A DNA stretch of 64,000 bases from Ariolimax columbianus (Eukaryota; Mollusca; Gastropoda; Stylommatophora; Arionidae), in the NCBI GenBank assembly GCA_036924085.1, contig JAVGWX010000005.1, positions 44,134,278 to 44,198,277 on the forward strand, read 5' to 3'. This document shows positions 55,448 through 64,000 of the stretch, one piece after another (the stretch's first letter is position 1; the number at the start of each line of letters is the position of its first letter). The notes under the pieces were generated by a model, which saw nothing but the letters and a program-made list of their open reading frames with translations, did no database searches and was not told where the DNA came from. A program made the position numbers and the translations under genes.

Positions 55448-57031
55448 GTGGGCCAGACGGGTTTATTCAATATGTCGAGGTTGGACAATGTTAAACAATG
55501 TTATCATTGTCTAGCTTTTGGACATTTGTCTATCGGATGCCCTAATATTCTTCGGAATATTAACAGTTCCTGGAGAAGAGGAGGACTGTTTGTCAAAAAC
55601 AAGCCTTTCATGGCACGAGCTACAGTCAGCGATAAGTGGGAGGACAAAAGTCAACTACAAAACCAGCTAAGAGAACTAACAGGCAGAGTTATTCGGCTGG
55701 AAAGACAGGAAAAAGATCTCCAATGGAAGCTGCGACAGCTGTTGCAACAGTTTGAAAACAGAGCTTTCAAACCAGCTAGGAAGGAGAGAAGAAATCAAGA
55801 AATCACAGAAGTAAACACGGTCCAGTATTGTGGAAGGGGACAGAGTGGTAGGAAAGTGAGTAGGAAGCCCGTACTACTTCCACATTCCGATCCGTGGAGG
55901 GACAGAGGTGGAAATCTCAGGACGGACGTGTGTGGACGACTGGAAAGAGGTTGCGAAAAGGGTTGGAGTTTGACCCAGGTGCAGAGGCCAAGTCAAGTGA
56001 GAGGAGGAGGAATGGTTGGGCAGAAGTTTGAATCGGGCAGATTCTTAGCCCACAAGAGGCCTTTTGCACGGTTACAGATGGAGAGGCAGGACAGGATCTA
56101 TCAAAGAGACTTTGAGCACGAGGCGGATGGACAGAAAGAAAGAGATACAGGTTTTGTGTATCCAGAAAAGTTAGGGACGGAGGGCAGGTTACGCAATGCA
56201 AACGAGACAAACGTTCGCTCAGAGGTCCAGATAAAATGTTACCGCATCGGACAGTGTAGGCCGAGAATTCAGGAAGAGGGTATTACGTCGATTAACATGG
56301 TCGGGCGTGCTGAAAGGAGCCAAGTTTACCAGGAACTTGTGGTCAAGCCTGGTAGAACATTAGTTAAAGTCGACGAAGAATCGAACAAGGAAATAGTCGG
56401 AGATTCGCCAGATAAAGAGGAAAGGAGAGGAGGAGGAATGGTGGCAGGACCAGCTATGGTTTCGTGCCCACCCAAGCCAGGTTCTAGCCATGCGGGAGAA
56501 GTGGTTGAACAGACCGAAAGAAGGGACAACCCTTCGGCCACCGAGGAAGGAAGTGGGAATGACGCACAGTTGGAATGCGAAACGGACGCACCAACAGCAG
56601 CCAACAAAAGAGGAACAGAGTTTCTAAGGAAAACGAAGAAAAGGGAAAGACAGGTTAACCACAGCCAGGACAGCGAACGAGTCATCGAAGCAAAGATGAA
56701 AAGATCTCAGTTCGAGATAAGCCAACAGTCAAACGAACAGTGTGAAAGGTCTTTCCCGCAAATAGTGAATACAGATGGACGGAAGGCTGAAGTAGCGAAC
56801 GATGTAAGTGTACGTAACACTAACAGAGAACCGGTAGGTACGATCCAAACAACCGTGAAACAAACAGACCAGACGATGGGCGTTTTACAGGAGGAAATCG
56901 CGCAGCAATCAGAGACAGCTGATGGGGCAACGCATAGTCTGGTTAAAATAAGCAGTAGTGATAAGGAACGGTTGATGCAATGTTTACTGACGCTAGCCAA
57001 AAACATGGAAATCAGAAATGGAATTAGGTAA
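55448..57031 (+). CDS. Gag-like zinc-knuckle protein with coiled coil (527 aa)
   Basis: Single ORF of the LTR element. A CCHC zinc knuckle of the retroviral form C-x2-C-x4-H-x4-C lies at residues about 18-31 (CYHCLAFGHLSIGC). A predicted coiled coil follows at about 65-105 (LQNQLRELTGRVIRLERQ...). The remaining 400 residues are hydrophilic, Lys/Arg/Glu/Gln-rich and low in hydrophobic content, probably disordered. Normal Gag proteins carry the knuckle near the C-terminus after matrix and capsid domains; here it is at the N-terminus and no capsid fold is recognised. It could be the nucleocapsid end of a truncated Gag, or a different RNA-binding protein. An alternative start is the second Met (residue 9, MSRLDNVKQ). 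It presumably binds element RNA in cytoplasmic particles (inferred). Confidence 0.7.
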   Translation: MGQTGLFNMSRLDNVKQCYHCLAFGHLSIGCPNILRNINSSWRRGGLFVKNKPFMARATVSDKWEDKSQLQNQLRELTGRVIRLERQEKDLQWKLRQLLQQFENRAFKPARKERRNQEITEVNTVQYCGRGQSGRKVSRKPVLLPHSDPWRDRGGNLRTDVCGRLERGCEKGWSLTQVQRPSQVRGGGMVGQKFESGRFLAHKRPFARLQMERQDRIYQRDFEHEADGQKERDTGFVYPEKLGTEGRLRNANETNVRSEVQIKCYRIGQCRPRIQEEGITSINMVGRAERSQVYQELVVKPGRTLVKVDEESNKEIVGDSPDKEERRGGGMVAGPAMVSCPPKPGSSHAGEVVEQTERRDNPSATEEGSGNDAQLECETDAPTAANKRGTEFLRKTKKRERQVNHSQDSERVIEAKMKRSQFEISQQSNEQCERSFPQIVNTDGRKAEVANDVSVRNTNREPVGTIQTTVKQTDQTMGVLQEEIAQQSETADGATHSLVKISSSDKERLMQCLLTLAKNMEIRNGIR

Positions 57032-57540
57032 AGTCGTGTGGAGTACTTACACACATGGGCTATCATGTGGAACTCCAGTTGATGTATGCATTTGCATAAA
57101 ATTTGTTTCATCTACCGTTATCCTTGGGAAACGGAGATTTGGATAATTAGGGGGTAGGGTATAGAGATGGAGGAATGACCAGATGTTAAAAATTCCTTTG
57201 AATTCGTTGTCTGAAGTGCACGCCAGACAATGAGCGGACGGTCAGTCTGAAGCGAAGACTGACCGAGATCAAAGGGACATTTCCGACCAGAGAAACGGAC
57301 AGAACGAACAAGAGACGCAGGATAGCTGGATGCGCCAGGTAATGATTACGCGACGCAGGGTAACACGTGGACGTGATGTTTCGGTCAAAATCTGACCAGG
57401 TAGCTTTGATTCGGGGAATTTGTGGAAACAGCGGTAAATTAGTTAGATCAGAACACTCGGTTTTGATTCCTCGTGACAAAGACTGCACCTGGACTAGTAG
57501 GGTTACAGCATGACGTAATTCGACAGGTGGACGATTCGGT
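57032..57540 (+). other. Internal non-coding region of the LTR element
   Basis: No pol-like frame on either strand. Confidence 0.6.
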
Positions 57541-57755
57541 TTTTGACTTTTGACTCAGACATAGTTTAGTACCTGATTAAGTTAGAACTTAGTCATGATT
57601 TAGTGACATAGTTTAGTATCTGATTAAATTAGAACTTAGTCATAGTTTAGTGACATAGTTTAGTATCTGATTAAGTTACAACTTAGTCATAGTTTAGGGA
57701 CATAGTTTAGTACCTGATTAAGTTACAACTTAGTCATAGTTTAGTATCTTTTGAA
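57541..57755. repeat. About 50-bp tandem repeat in the LTR element, 4 copies
   Basis: gacatagtttagtatctgat plus taagttagaacttagtcata recurs four times with small changes. Confidence 0.9.
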
Positions 57756-57824
57756 GGGGGCATTAACAGGTGCTCATCTGTGGGGCACGAGCAGGAGTGA
57801 AGGTTGATGGCATTTGATCATGTT

Positions 57825-58075
57825 TTTGTGTGCAAATATTTTGACATTTGTATTTGGTGTTTGGGTTTTGACTAATGGTATTACTTGCATTTTAAGTGGG
57901 TTGTATGGTCGATATAGTATGCATTGAATTTTTCTTTATTTTGTTGTTGTTTTGTTGTTTAAACATGATTACATATCCTGACAGTATCAACGTGTTATAC
58001 TTGCTGACTGAAATATTGATATCATAAGTATGCGTGCAAATATTTTGACATTTGTATTTATTGTTTGGGTTTCGA
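57825..58075. repeat. Direct duplication of about 45 bp in the LTR element
   Basis: gcaaatattttgacatttgt followed by attgtttgggtttcgac occurs at about 57832 and 58035. Confidence 0.8.
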
Positions 58076-58905
58076 CATTGTATGCAATGCATTTGTCTTG
58101 TGTTTTGTTGTTGTTTTTTTGTTGTTGTTGAATCATCATGTTTACAGGTATTTGATACAGGTTATTTAGGTGATCTACAGAGCAGTATATCTCATCCAGA
58201 CTGTAGGCCTCCGCAAGCACAAGTCACCACGAGTTCCAGAATCACATGTATGTGGAGTCATTGCAGAGAAGACTACATTGATCAGAAGTTTTAATATTGA
58301 CTATGACATATGTTGTCAAATATCGTTTTTGTGGGAAACATAAAGAATTTTGCTGTTTTCTTTGAGAGGGGATAGCTGTCAAGAGAGACAATGATAACTA
58401 GCCTGAGGATAACCCACGTAAATTCGTGGCCTCACAGGAGTTAGTATGAAGTGAATCGTCGGCCAGGCGTGTAATGAGACCGCCTGAGAAAATTGACCTG
58501 AACTGGTCGAGTGTAACAATGAAGGTTCGTGTCCTTAGAGGAAGGCACGGGAAACAGGGCGAGGTATGTTGACCTCAAATGAGTAAGGAGAATTCCTTAA
58601 GGTGTTTCTGTTTTGATGAGTTCAAGGTCCCGCAGGGACAGACTTTGGTGTATTTGACTGCAAAACGATGTAAAAGTGGTGGTTTGTGTTGTAAAAACGC
58701 CCAGCCACAGTGTTTTTCTTCTGCTTGTATTGATTGTGTATGTATTACAAAAAGTTTATATGTATCAAATGACATGTCTTTTTATGCATGTACGATGTGA
58801 GTGAAGTTGTAAACAGGAGTAGTGTTTACATTTTGGATAGTAGAGACGAAAATGGTGGTCATTTGCCAGATGAAAAAAATGACCATCCATGTTTCGGTCT
58901 GTAGT

Positions 58906-58917
58906 TTAGGGAGGTAA
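58906..58917 (+). promoter_or_regulatory. Candidate polypurine tract
   Basis: ttagggaggtaa directly precedes the 3' LTR; purine-rich but short. Confidence 0.45.
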
Positions 58918-59866
58918 TGTAACAGTTCCCGCCGGAGCAAGGGGAGTTTAGGATGCCTGAACATGTTAAAGCTTAAAGCTACATGAATGCATGTCAAGGT
59001 CACTCACTGTCTCAGCAAAGGAGAACAGAGTTGGGTTAAGGAATGTGGACAGGTAGAAACTGACCACTGGCCTTCCGATTTTGGTAGGGGGAGATTGATT
59101 GACAGACGAAATTGGCAACGGGGCTTGCTGCGAGAGAATGAGTGACAGGTGTGCAAAGTGTTTCGTTCCAATTGGAATTGAAGATGACCATACCTGAGAT
59201 CGATTGGTCAAGCTCTGGTCTTGCTTGAGGATATATAACTCGAGACAAAGTTTAGCTCGGGAGGCTGGATGAGAGGCTGGAGAGAGAGAGAGGCTGGAGA
59301 GAGAGAGTGGCTGTATGGGAGAGAGAGAGACTGAATGTAGATAGTGTGTTTAACTCACCGACTTAGATAGAGGAGCGATTGATAGACTGTTGGACGAATG
59401 TTTAGTGATAGAACAGGATCGCTCAAATAGGTGTGTGAGTTTTGCATTAATGGATAATCTGAAAGTGTGTTTGTAAGCAAGGACACATTGTGAACGAGTT
59501 ATGTCGAGATCGCCCGCCTGAGGGGATTTCAGTGAGGAAGAGTATTTGATAAGGTGTGTTGAAGACGCAGTTAAGGCGATGTGTGTGTGATGTAATTGCA
59601 AGGCAATAGAACTGGGTTTTTTGTTAGTTGGGAATTCCATCAATAGCTAATGCTTACAATTCCCGTTTTAGTATAATGTTTAGTTAAGATATGTATTATA
59701 TTGTGTTTGTAATTTCTCTACTCATTCTATGATATGAGTATGATATAATAAATATGCCACCTGCTGTGTGATATGTCATTTACTGAGTATGGTCATGATG
59801 ATGTGGATGAGTGTGAGAATGTTTTAAGATAGATCACGGCCAAGGCAAACAGTGGGATCTGTTACA
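58918..59866 (+). repeat. 3' LTR
   Basis: 949 bp. TATA candidate at about 59229-59238 and aataaa at 59747-59752. Differs from the 5' LTR by very few bases up to about 59818, then by a different final segment (gttttaagatagatcacggc, aaggcaaacagtggg before atctgttaca). Confidence 0.9.
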
Positions 59867-59870
59867 TCGG
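59867..59870. repeat. Right target-site duplication of the LTR element
   Basis: tcgg, see 54219-54222. Confidence 0.8.
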
Positions 59871-60224
59871 CATTACGCTCCCATTTTCTTTTTATTGTTA
59901 TTTTTTTCTGTTTAATTTAGAAGTTGCATGCATTTACAAATGTTATGTAATTAGATATTTACCATTTTCTTGTTCTGTCTACATGCACGTATACACGAAA
60001 AAAACACTAAGTTTCGATGATCGTCTTTAAACCTTCGCGCCCTGTTGATCCCTAGCGAACTATACTTGAATAACTCAAGAACAATACAGCCTATGTCTAA
60101 TCTATGTAAAGATGACTGTCTTATCTGGTATGAACATGTGGAACTACAGTAGGAAGCATAGGCTTTCAGCTAAAGATTCTACGTTACATTTTTTTTCATT
60201 ATCCAATACCCAGTTTAGAAATGT
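59871..60224. other. Spacer, nothing recognised
   Basis: AT-rich without recognisable content beyond the first bases of the split array unit. Confidence 0.35.
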
Positions 60225-60436
60225 ATTTACATTCATAGCTTAGTTTTAGTTTCATAGATTAGTTTTACATTCAGTATGTAGTTTAACTTTCACAGATTAG
60301 TTTTACATTCAAAGATTAGTTTTACATACACATATTAGTTTTACATTCACATATTAGTTTTACATTCATAGATACGTTTGACATTCATAGCTTAGTTTAC
60401 ATTCATATAATAGATTTACATTCATACATTCGTAGT
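60225..60436. repeat. About 21-bp degenerate tandem repeat
   Basis: attagttttacattcatag, with variants cacagatt and acatatt, repeated about nine times. Confidence 0.85.
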
Positions 60437-60454
60437 ATTGGTAATATGGGTTTC

Positions 60455-60469
60455 TTCTTCTTCGTACGC
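60455..60469 (-). mobile_element. 15-bp LINE stub: extreme 5'-truncated insertion
   Basis: Plus-strand ttcttcttcgtacgc is the reverse complement of the last 15 bases of the LINE family in the copy C form (gcgtacgaagaagaa). It is flanked by tggtaatatgggtttc (60439-60454) and tggtaatatgagtttc (60470-60485), a 16-bp duplication with one difference. Everything except the 3' tail was lost during reverse transcription. Confidence 0.75.
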
Positions 60470-60485
60470 TGGTAATATGAGTTTC

Positions 60486-61269
60486 ATTAGGTTAAGAAAA
60501 ATATATTTTCTATATCAAAATGTCATTAATAAATCACATTACACTTCCTCTGAGGGATGGTAGAATAGGTTTACATTTACAGTTTAGTAATTCAACGCAT
60601 CCCGACATTCGGGGACGAAGGAGGGCCCTCTGCTGTTAGATGCAAGAACTCTAAATGCTCTGTAACATGGAAGCTTAAACAGGCAACCAGAGCACACAGA
60701 AAGGCAACATATTTGAATGTCCGCAATTATTGCCAATTAAGAAAGCAGATAGCTATTGTGGGCATATGGTTTAAGAATCGCTGATCGGATTACCCGGGGC
60801 TCAGAAAAGTGGACCGACATGGCGTCGCTCTGGCCCACATCGATCTTCTACCTGTTTTACGGGGCGTCAAAAACTGTCAAAAAACACACAGACAAAGGAG
60901 GTTAAGCAAATATATACATATCTGATCAGGCTGCAAAGCTATGAGATGGTTTAAAAACGGGTGTATCGATACACGAAATGATGTTTAACATTACCAGACA
61001 GCTTGTCGGTCGACCCAGATGAAGTGAGCAATAAAAACACACACATTCAGATTAACGGCAAAAGACCCATCAATATATACAATTCTATTTTTCAAAGAAT
61101 TAATAATACAAGGTCGTATTCTTTGTAGAGATTTGAATGAACCAACACAAATATACTATTCAAAATAAGTTAAGGGCAATTTACAAAATCTGACGGTACA
61201 AAGAAATCTAAAAATTAGAAGTCAATTAAATTTCATAAATCTCATTTTTGTGAATATCAGATCGTGACA
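60486..61269. other. Spacer, nothing recognised
   Basis: No gene or repeat supported. Confidence 0.35.
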
Positions 61270-61289
61270 GTTTCATGAAGAAACTGTTG

Positions 61290-61540
61290 GTTAATGGTCA
61301 GTAATGTGTGTGACCTCCACAGGCATTAATATAAGCTAGACAGCGACGCCTGGTGGAAGAAATCAACCTTCCGGTAGTGTGCTGTGAGATCACTTGCCAC
61401 TCCTACAGAAGGTTTAGAAACAATTGGTTCAGGTTACTCATTGGGGGATTGTTGGCTCTTACTGATCATCTCAAGATGTTCTAGAGATGATCACATACGG
61501 CTAAGATCTGGTGAGAAAAGTATGACTAACTTGGTGAAAA
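61290..61540 (-). pseudogene. Tc1-like transposase C-terminal relic
   Basis: Minus strand ends LISSTRRRCLAYINACGGHTHY followed by a stop at about 61296. This is the typical C-terminus of Tc1-family transposases ('RSMRRRC.A.I.A.GGHTRY'). Upstream, SPDLSR then SLEHLEM near 61515-61480 resembles the 'SPDLNPIEH' block with a frameshift. Catalytic residues cannot be confirmed. Confidence 0.6.
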
Positions 61541-61649
61541 TGTTGTTGCTGGAGGAAGTCAGACGATCATGTTATCGACAGATTATAGAGATAAATCGTC
61601 ACTGCACACCGGCATAACTTGAATTATGTGTGAATGCTTTTGAATTTTA

Positions 61650-61855
61650 ATCATATTACTGTTGGCGGAAAGTGAGTTCCTGCATTTTAAAAAAATGATA
61701 TTGATATTGGCAGAATGTATGAGTTCCTGCACTTGTTTAATGATATATGTATCGGTAACAAATGTGAGTTCATGCACTTGTTTAATTAAATTGGTATTGG
61801 CAGAATTTATATGTTCTTGCACTTGTTTAATCATATTGGTATCGGTAGAAAGTCG
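61650..61855. repeat. About 56-bp degenerate tandem repeat, 4 copies
   Basis: gttcctgcacttgtttaatg plus atattggtattggcagaa-type units, each 55-58 bp. Confidence 0.85.
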
Positions 61856-61950
61856 GAGGCGCTGGGTCGATTGGCACACAATAAAAACCATAGTGTAACG
61901 CACACCGCATTGTGGAATAGATAAATAAGACGAACGCAACAAACAAAAAT
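61838..61950 (+). mobile_element. SINE family S1, 3' end only
   Basis: gcacacaataaaaaccatag, gtaacgcacaccgcattgtg and aataagacgaacgcaac match the tail of the SINE at 3000-3243. The tRNA head is absent. Confidence 0.7.
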
Positions 61951-62514
61951 GGTCATGTAATATTTTCCCAGAAGTTTAAAACTGACAACATTGTGTCTAT
62001 CTTTTGTTGATTTGTGTTCCATTTTTTTTCTTCCTGAAGATGTGTATTAGGTTTCACACCCATTCCTTTGTTCAACTGTCATCACCTCCAAATTTCCATG
62101 ACAAGTTCGGAGAGCTGAGCGCACTTTGTTTTAATTCGCCAACAGTTTTCATACAAATAAATAGACGTCTGAACAACAAAGCAACAAGCCATGGTTCTGT
62201 CACGCCAGAAAGTTCAATGTAGCTCTGGTTGTCATGGCAACCGGTTCAATCTTTCTGAGTTGGCCATCCATTCAAAGTTTTAGTTACATAGTTAATTATT
62301 GTTATTAAGGCTTCAAACACATATCGCTAAGTACAACAAAAGGGGGTTCAAGAGGCACCAATAAGCCCATTGACATTGACCGACAGAGGGCATGTCCCTC
62401 AGACAAGCTCAGATGAGTTGCTTTACTGGATGGTTTGCTATAAAATAAGATTTGCTCTGTTTATTTAGTCATTATATTGTCATCCGGGTGGGAGTTTCTG
62501 TAGACTTTCTTTGT
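61951..62514. other. Spacer, nothing recognised
   Basis: No gene or repeat supported. Confidence 0.35.
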
Positions 62515-62636
62515 ACTAGTTTTAGATGTACATTTATGACATCTTAGATGTACATTTATGACATCTAAGATGTACATTTATGACATCTTAGATGTACATT
62601 TATGACATCTTAGATGTACATTTATGACATCTTCAC
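62515..62636. repeat. 24-bp tandem repeat, 5 copies, self-complementary
   Basis: agatgtacatttatgacatc followed by ttag or taag. The junction acatcttagatgt is close to palindromic. Confidence 0.92.
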
Positions 62637-62959
62637 ATCAAAGATCGACTGCAGTGAATCTTTAATATCCTTTGCCTTGTTGAAGAAATCCGCTATGTTT
62701 TGTCCTGGTCATCAATTGATATCATCCTCCCACGTATTGTGTTGTTTACTCCTGGCAGGTTTGTCCTATGCCCTTCCCTGCAGCCTTTGTTTCGGCATGG
62801 TTGAAAGAAAACTTAAGTAACAGTAATGACGACATGATTACTCTTATTTTCAATGTGTGAGTCACTTGTTTGAATATATGTTTCCTGCTTGTGAAAACAG
62901 ATTTGGCTATCTATATTTCTTCTGGATATCGATTTTGCATCTTTTTTCAATGTAAATAA
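62637..62959. other. Spacer, nothing recognised
   Basis: No gene or repeat supported. Confidence 0.35.
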
Positions 62960-63480
62960 TATGATAAGCTCTTGAAATGTGCTAGTACCAGACCGTCTAT
63001 TTCTTGACGGTGGATTTCATGTCTACTTTGCTGTCATAGTTTTCGCCTCAGTGTTATTGTCAAATCCATATACACCTGACTTTTGCTCTTTATTCAAATC
63101 ACACTTTCTAGTAGCTCTTGTTCGCTTTCAGCCTGCAGAAATGTGTCGTCCGTATATCTGCGATCATTTATTAATGATCCCTTTCAGTTCTTATATATGT
63201 GTAATACTGTGTTCTGTGTAGATGTTAAACAATCGAGGGAACAGCATGCATCCTTGTCGCACTCTTCTTGTAATATGTGTACGTGGTGAGTAAACCTTGC
63301 CGAGTTTGTCTACGTTATTCCTAATTCCTTCCTGTATAATTTTGGATCAGAGATTAATGGTGTGCCTCATCAGGATGATTGTTATAACATCGGAACAATC
63401 GGTTGAAATCTTCTTGAGTGTTGTTATAAAGACAGATGTTATGGGATCTCGAAATGTATATCTTATATCTTAGATGTCAT
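62960..63480 (-). pseudogene. Endonuclease/RT catalytic-region relic
   Basis: Minus strand from about 63275 reads VRQGCMLFPRLFNIYTEH. After stops, a second frame near 63155-63060 gives RYTDDTFLQAESEQELLES (Asp pair of the catalytic box). These are the two adjacent RT core motifs in the right order and spacing, broken by stops and frameshifts. Confidence 0.6.
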
Positions 63481-63734
63481 TACATAAATCAATGACACTG
63501 AATTCTGCTAGAGCCTCTATCATTTATTTATGTATTATATCCATGCCTGTTAAAATTGCCTTTCTCATATCTTGTATTGATATTCTTACTTCTGATCGGA
63601 GAATGTCGGGAACGTCATTAATGTTGAACGTGTGTTGTCTATGTCTGTCGTTAAACTGTTCACTTATATGTTTCATTCATCTGTTTTATGTCTTTCTCAT
63701 CAAGTAAGACGTCTTTATTGTAGTTCTTACTGCA

Positions 63735-63862
63735 TCTTCTTCTATGAGTCAGCCTGCCTTATTGCATCCTCTTCTATGAGTCAGACACCTTTTTGCATCC
63801 TCTTCTATGCGTTAGCCGCCTTATTGCATCCTCGTCTATGAGCCAGCCTGCCTTATTGTGTT
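63735..63862. repeat. About 33-bp tandem repeat, 4 copies
   Basis: ttctatgagtcagcctgcct plus tattgcatcctc repeated with changes. Confidence 0.88.
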
Positions 63863-64000
63863 TGAAAGATGTTTTATTTCTGCATGTATAGCACTCGTGA
63901 TGTGATTTGTTTTTCCTATGACTTAAATCACCTTGCATTTTGATTATATCCACTGCATGTTGACACATTGTCCTTACCTCATTGTTCAGTTCCCTATAAT

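Larger units (their letters stand above)
54223..59866 (+). mobile_element. LTR retrotransposon, non-autonomous (no pol)
   Basis: Two direct repeats of 941 and 949 bp starting tgtaacagttcccgcc and ending gttaca, internal region 3754 bp, 4-bp target duplication. The internal region holds one 527-codon ORF with a retroviral-type zinc knuckle. No protease, RT, RNase H or integrase motif is visible on either strand, so it would depend on enzymes from another element. Size of the duplication fits Gypsy-type integrases, but the superfamily is inferred. Confidence 0.88.

Noticed and set aside
1..64000. CRISPR arrays, operons or prokaryotic features
   Set aside because: The regular arrays are contiguous minisatellites without unique spacers, and the sequence is clearly eukaryotic.

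Overview
The window looks like nuclear DNA of a mollusc, most probably a heterobranch (pulmonate-type) gastropod. This rests on the 18S rRNA stretch at 12228-13461, whose variable regions resemble gastropod 18S as I remember it, plus the abundance of CR1, RTE-like, mariner/Tc1 and tRNA-derived SINE copies. No complete host protein-coding gene can be supported. Nearly everything recognisable is transposable-element sequence or tandem repeat.

The centrepiece is a non-LTR retrotransposon (LINE) encoding AP-type endonuclease, reverse transcriptase, RNase H and a C-terminal Cys/His motif. It has four substantial copies and one 15-bp stub: copy A (1-1687, 5' end outside the window), copy B (11598-18950, intact 1302-codon ORF), copy C (22047-26595, decayed, RT core deleted), copy D (28062-29538, minus strand, 5'-truncated) and the stub (60455-60469). 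A, B and D are nearly identical, so the family moved recently. B, C, D and the stub have recognisable 11-16 bp target-site duplications and end in a GAA-repeat tail.

Copy B is a 7.35-kb insertion that starts with a GC-rich sequence resembling a 5' external transcribed spacer. It runs through about two thirds of 18S rRNA, then three tandem units in which a piece of 18S is fused to a piece of 28S domain VI, then about 470 bp of the 28S 3' end, and only then the ORF. Copy C carries the same 18S/28S mosaic and 28S segment in diverged form. The rRNA-derived leader is therefore a heritable part of the element and not an assembly join. I regard this rRNA-mosaic LINE as the most notable object in the window.

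Layout: 1-1890 LINE A and a 50-bp array; 2254-3262 a mariner relic folded into an inverted repeat, with a SINE inside; 3500-5935 microsatellites and an RTE relic; 6271-7512 a CR1 3' fragment; 7655-10450 an RTE relic and a large minisatellite; 10687-21290 a CR1 element on the minus strand, split by LINE B; 21690-26960 an RTE-like RT split by LINE C; 27361-31200 SINEs and LINE D; 32755-43915 minisatellites, RT relics, a mariner relic, SINEs, a CR1 tail and a distant relative of the LINE; 45000-53690 RT relics, SINEs and two 36-bp minisatellites; 54219-59870 an LTR retrotransposon with one unusual zinc-knuckle ORF and no pol; 60225-64000 short repeats, the LINE stub, a Tc1 relic and an RT relic.

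The nesting gives a relative order: CR1 and RTE-like copies are older, LINE B and C landed inside them, and A, B and D are the youngest LINE copies.
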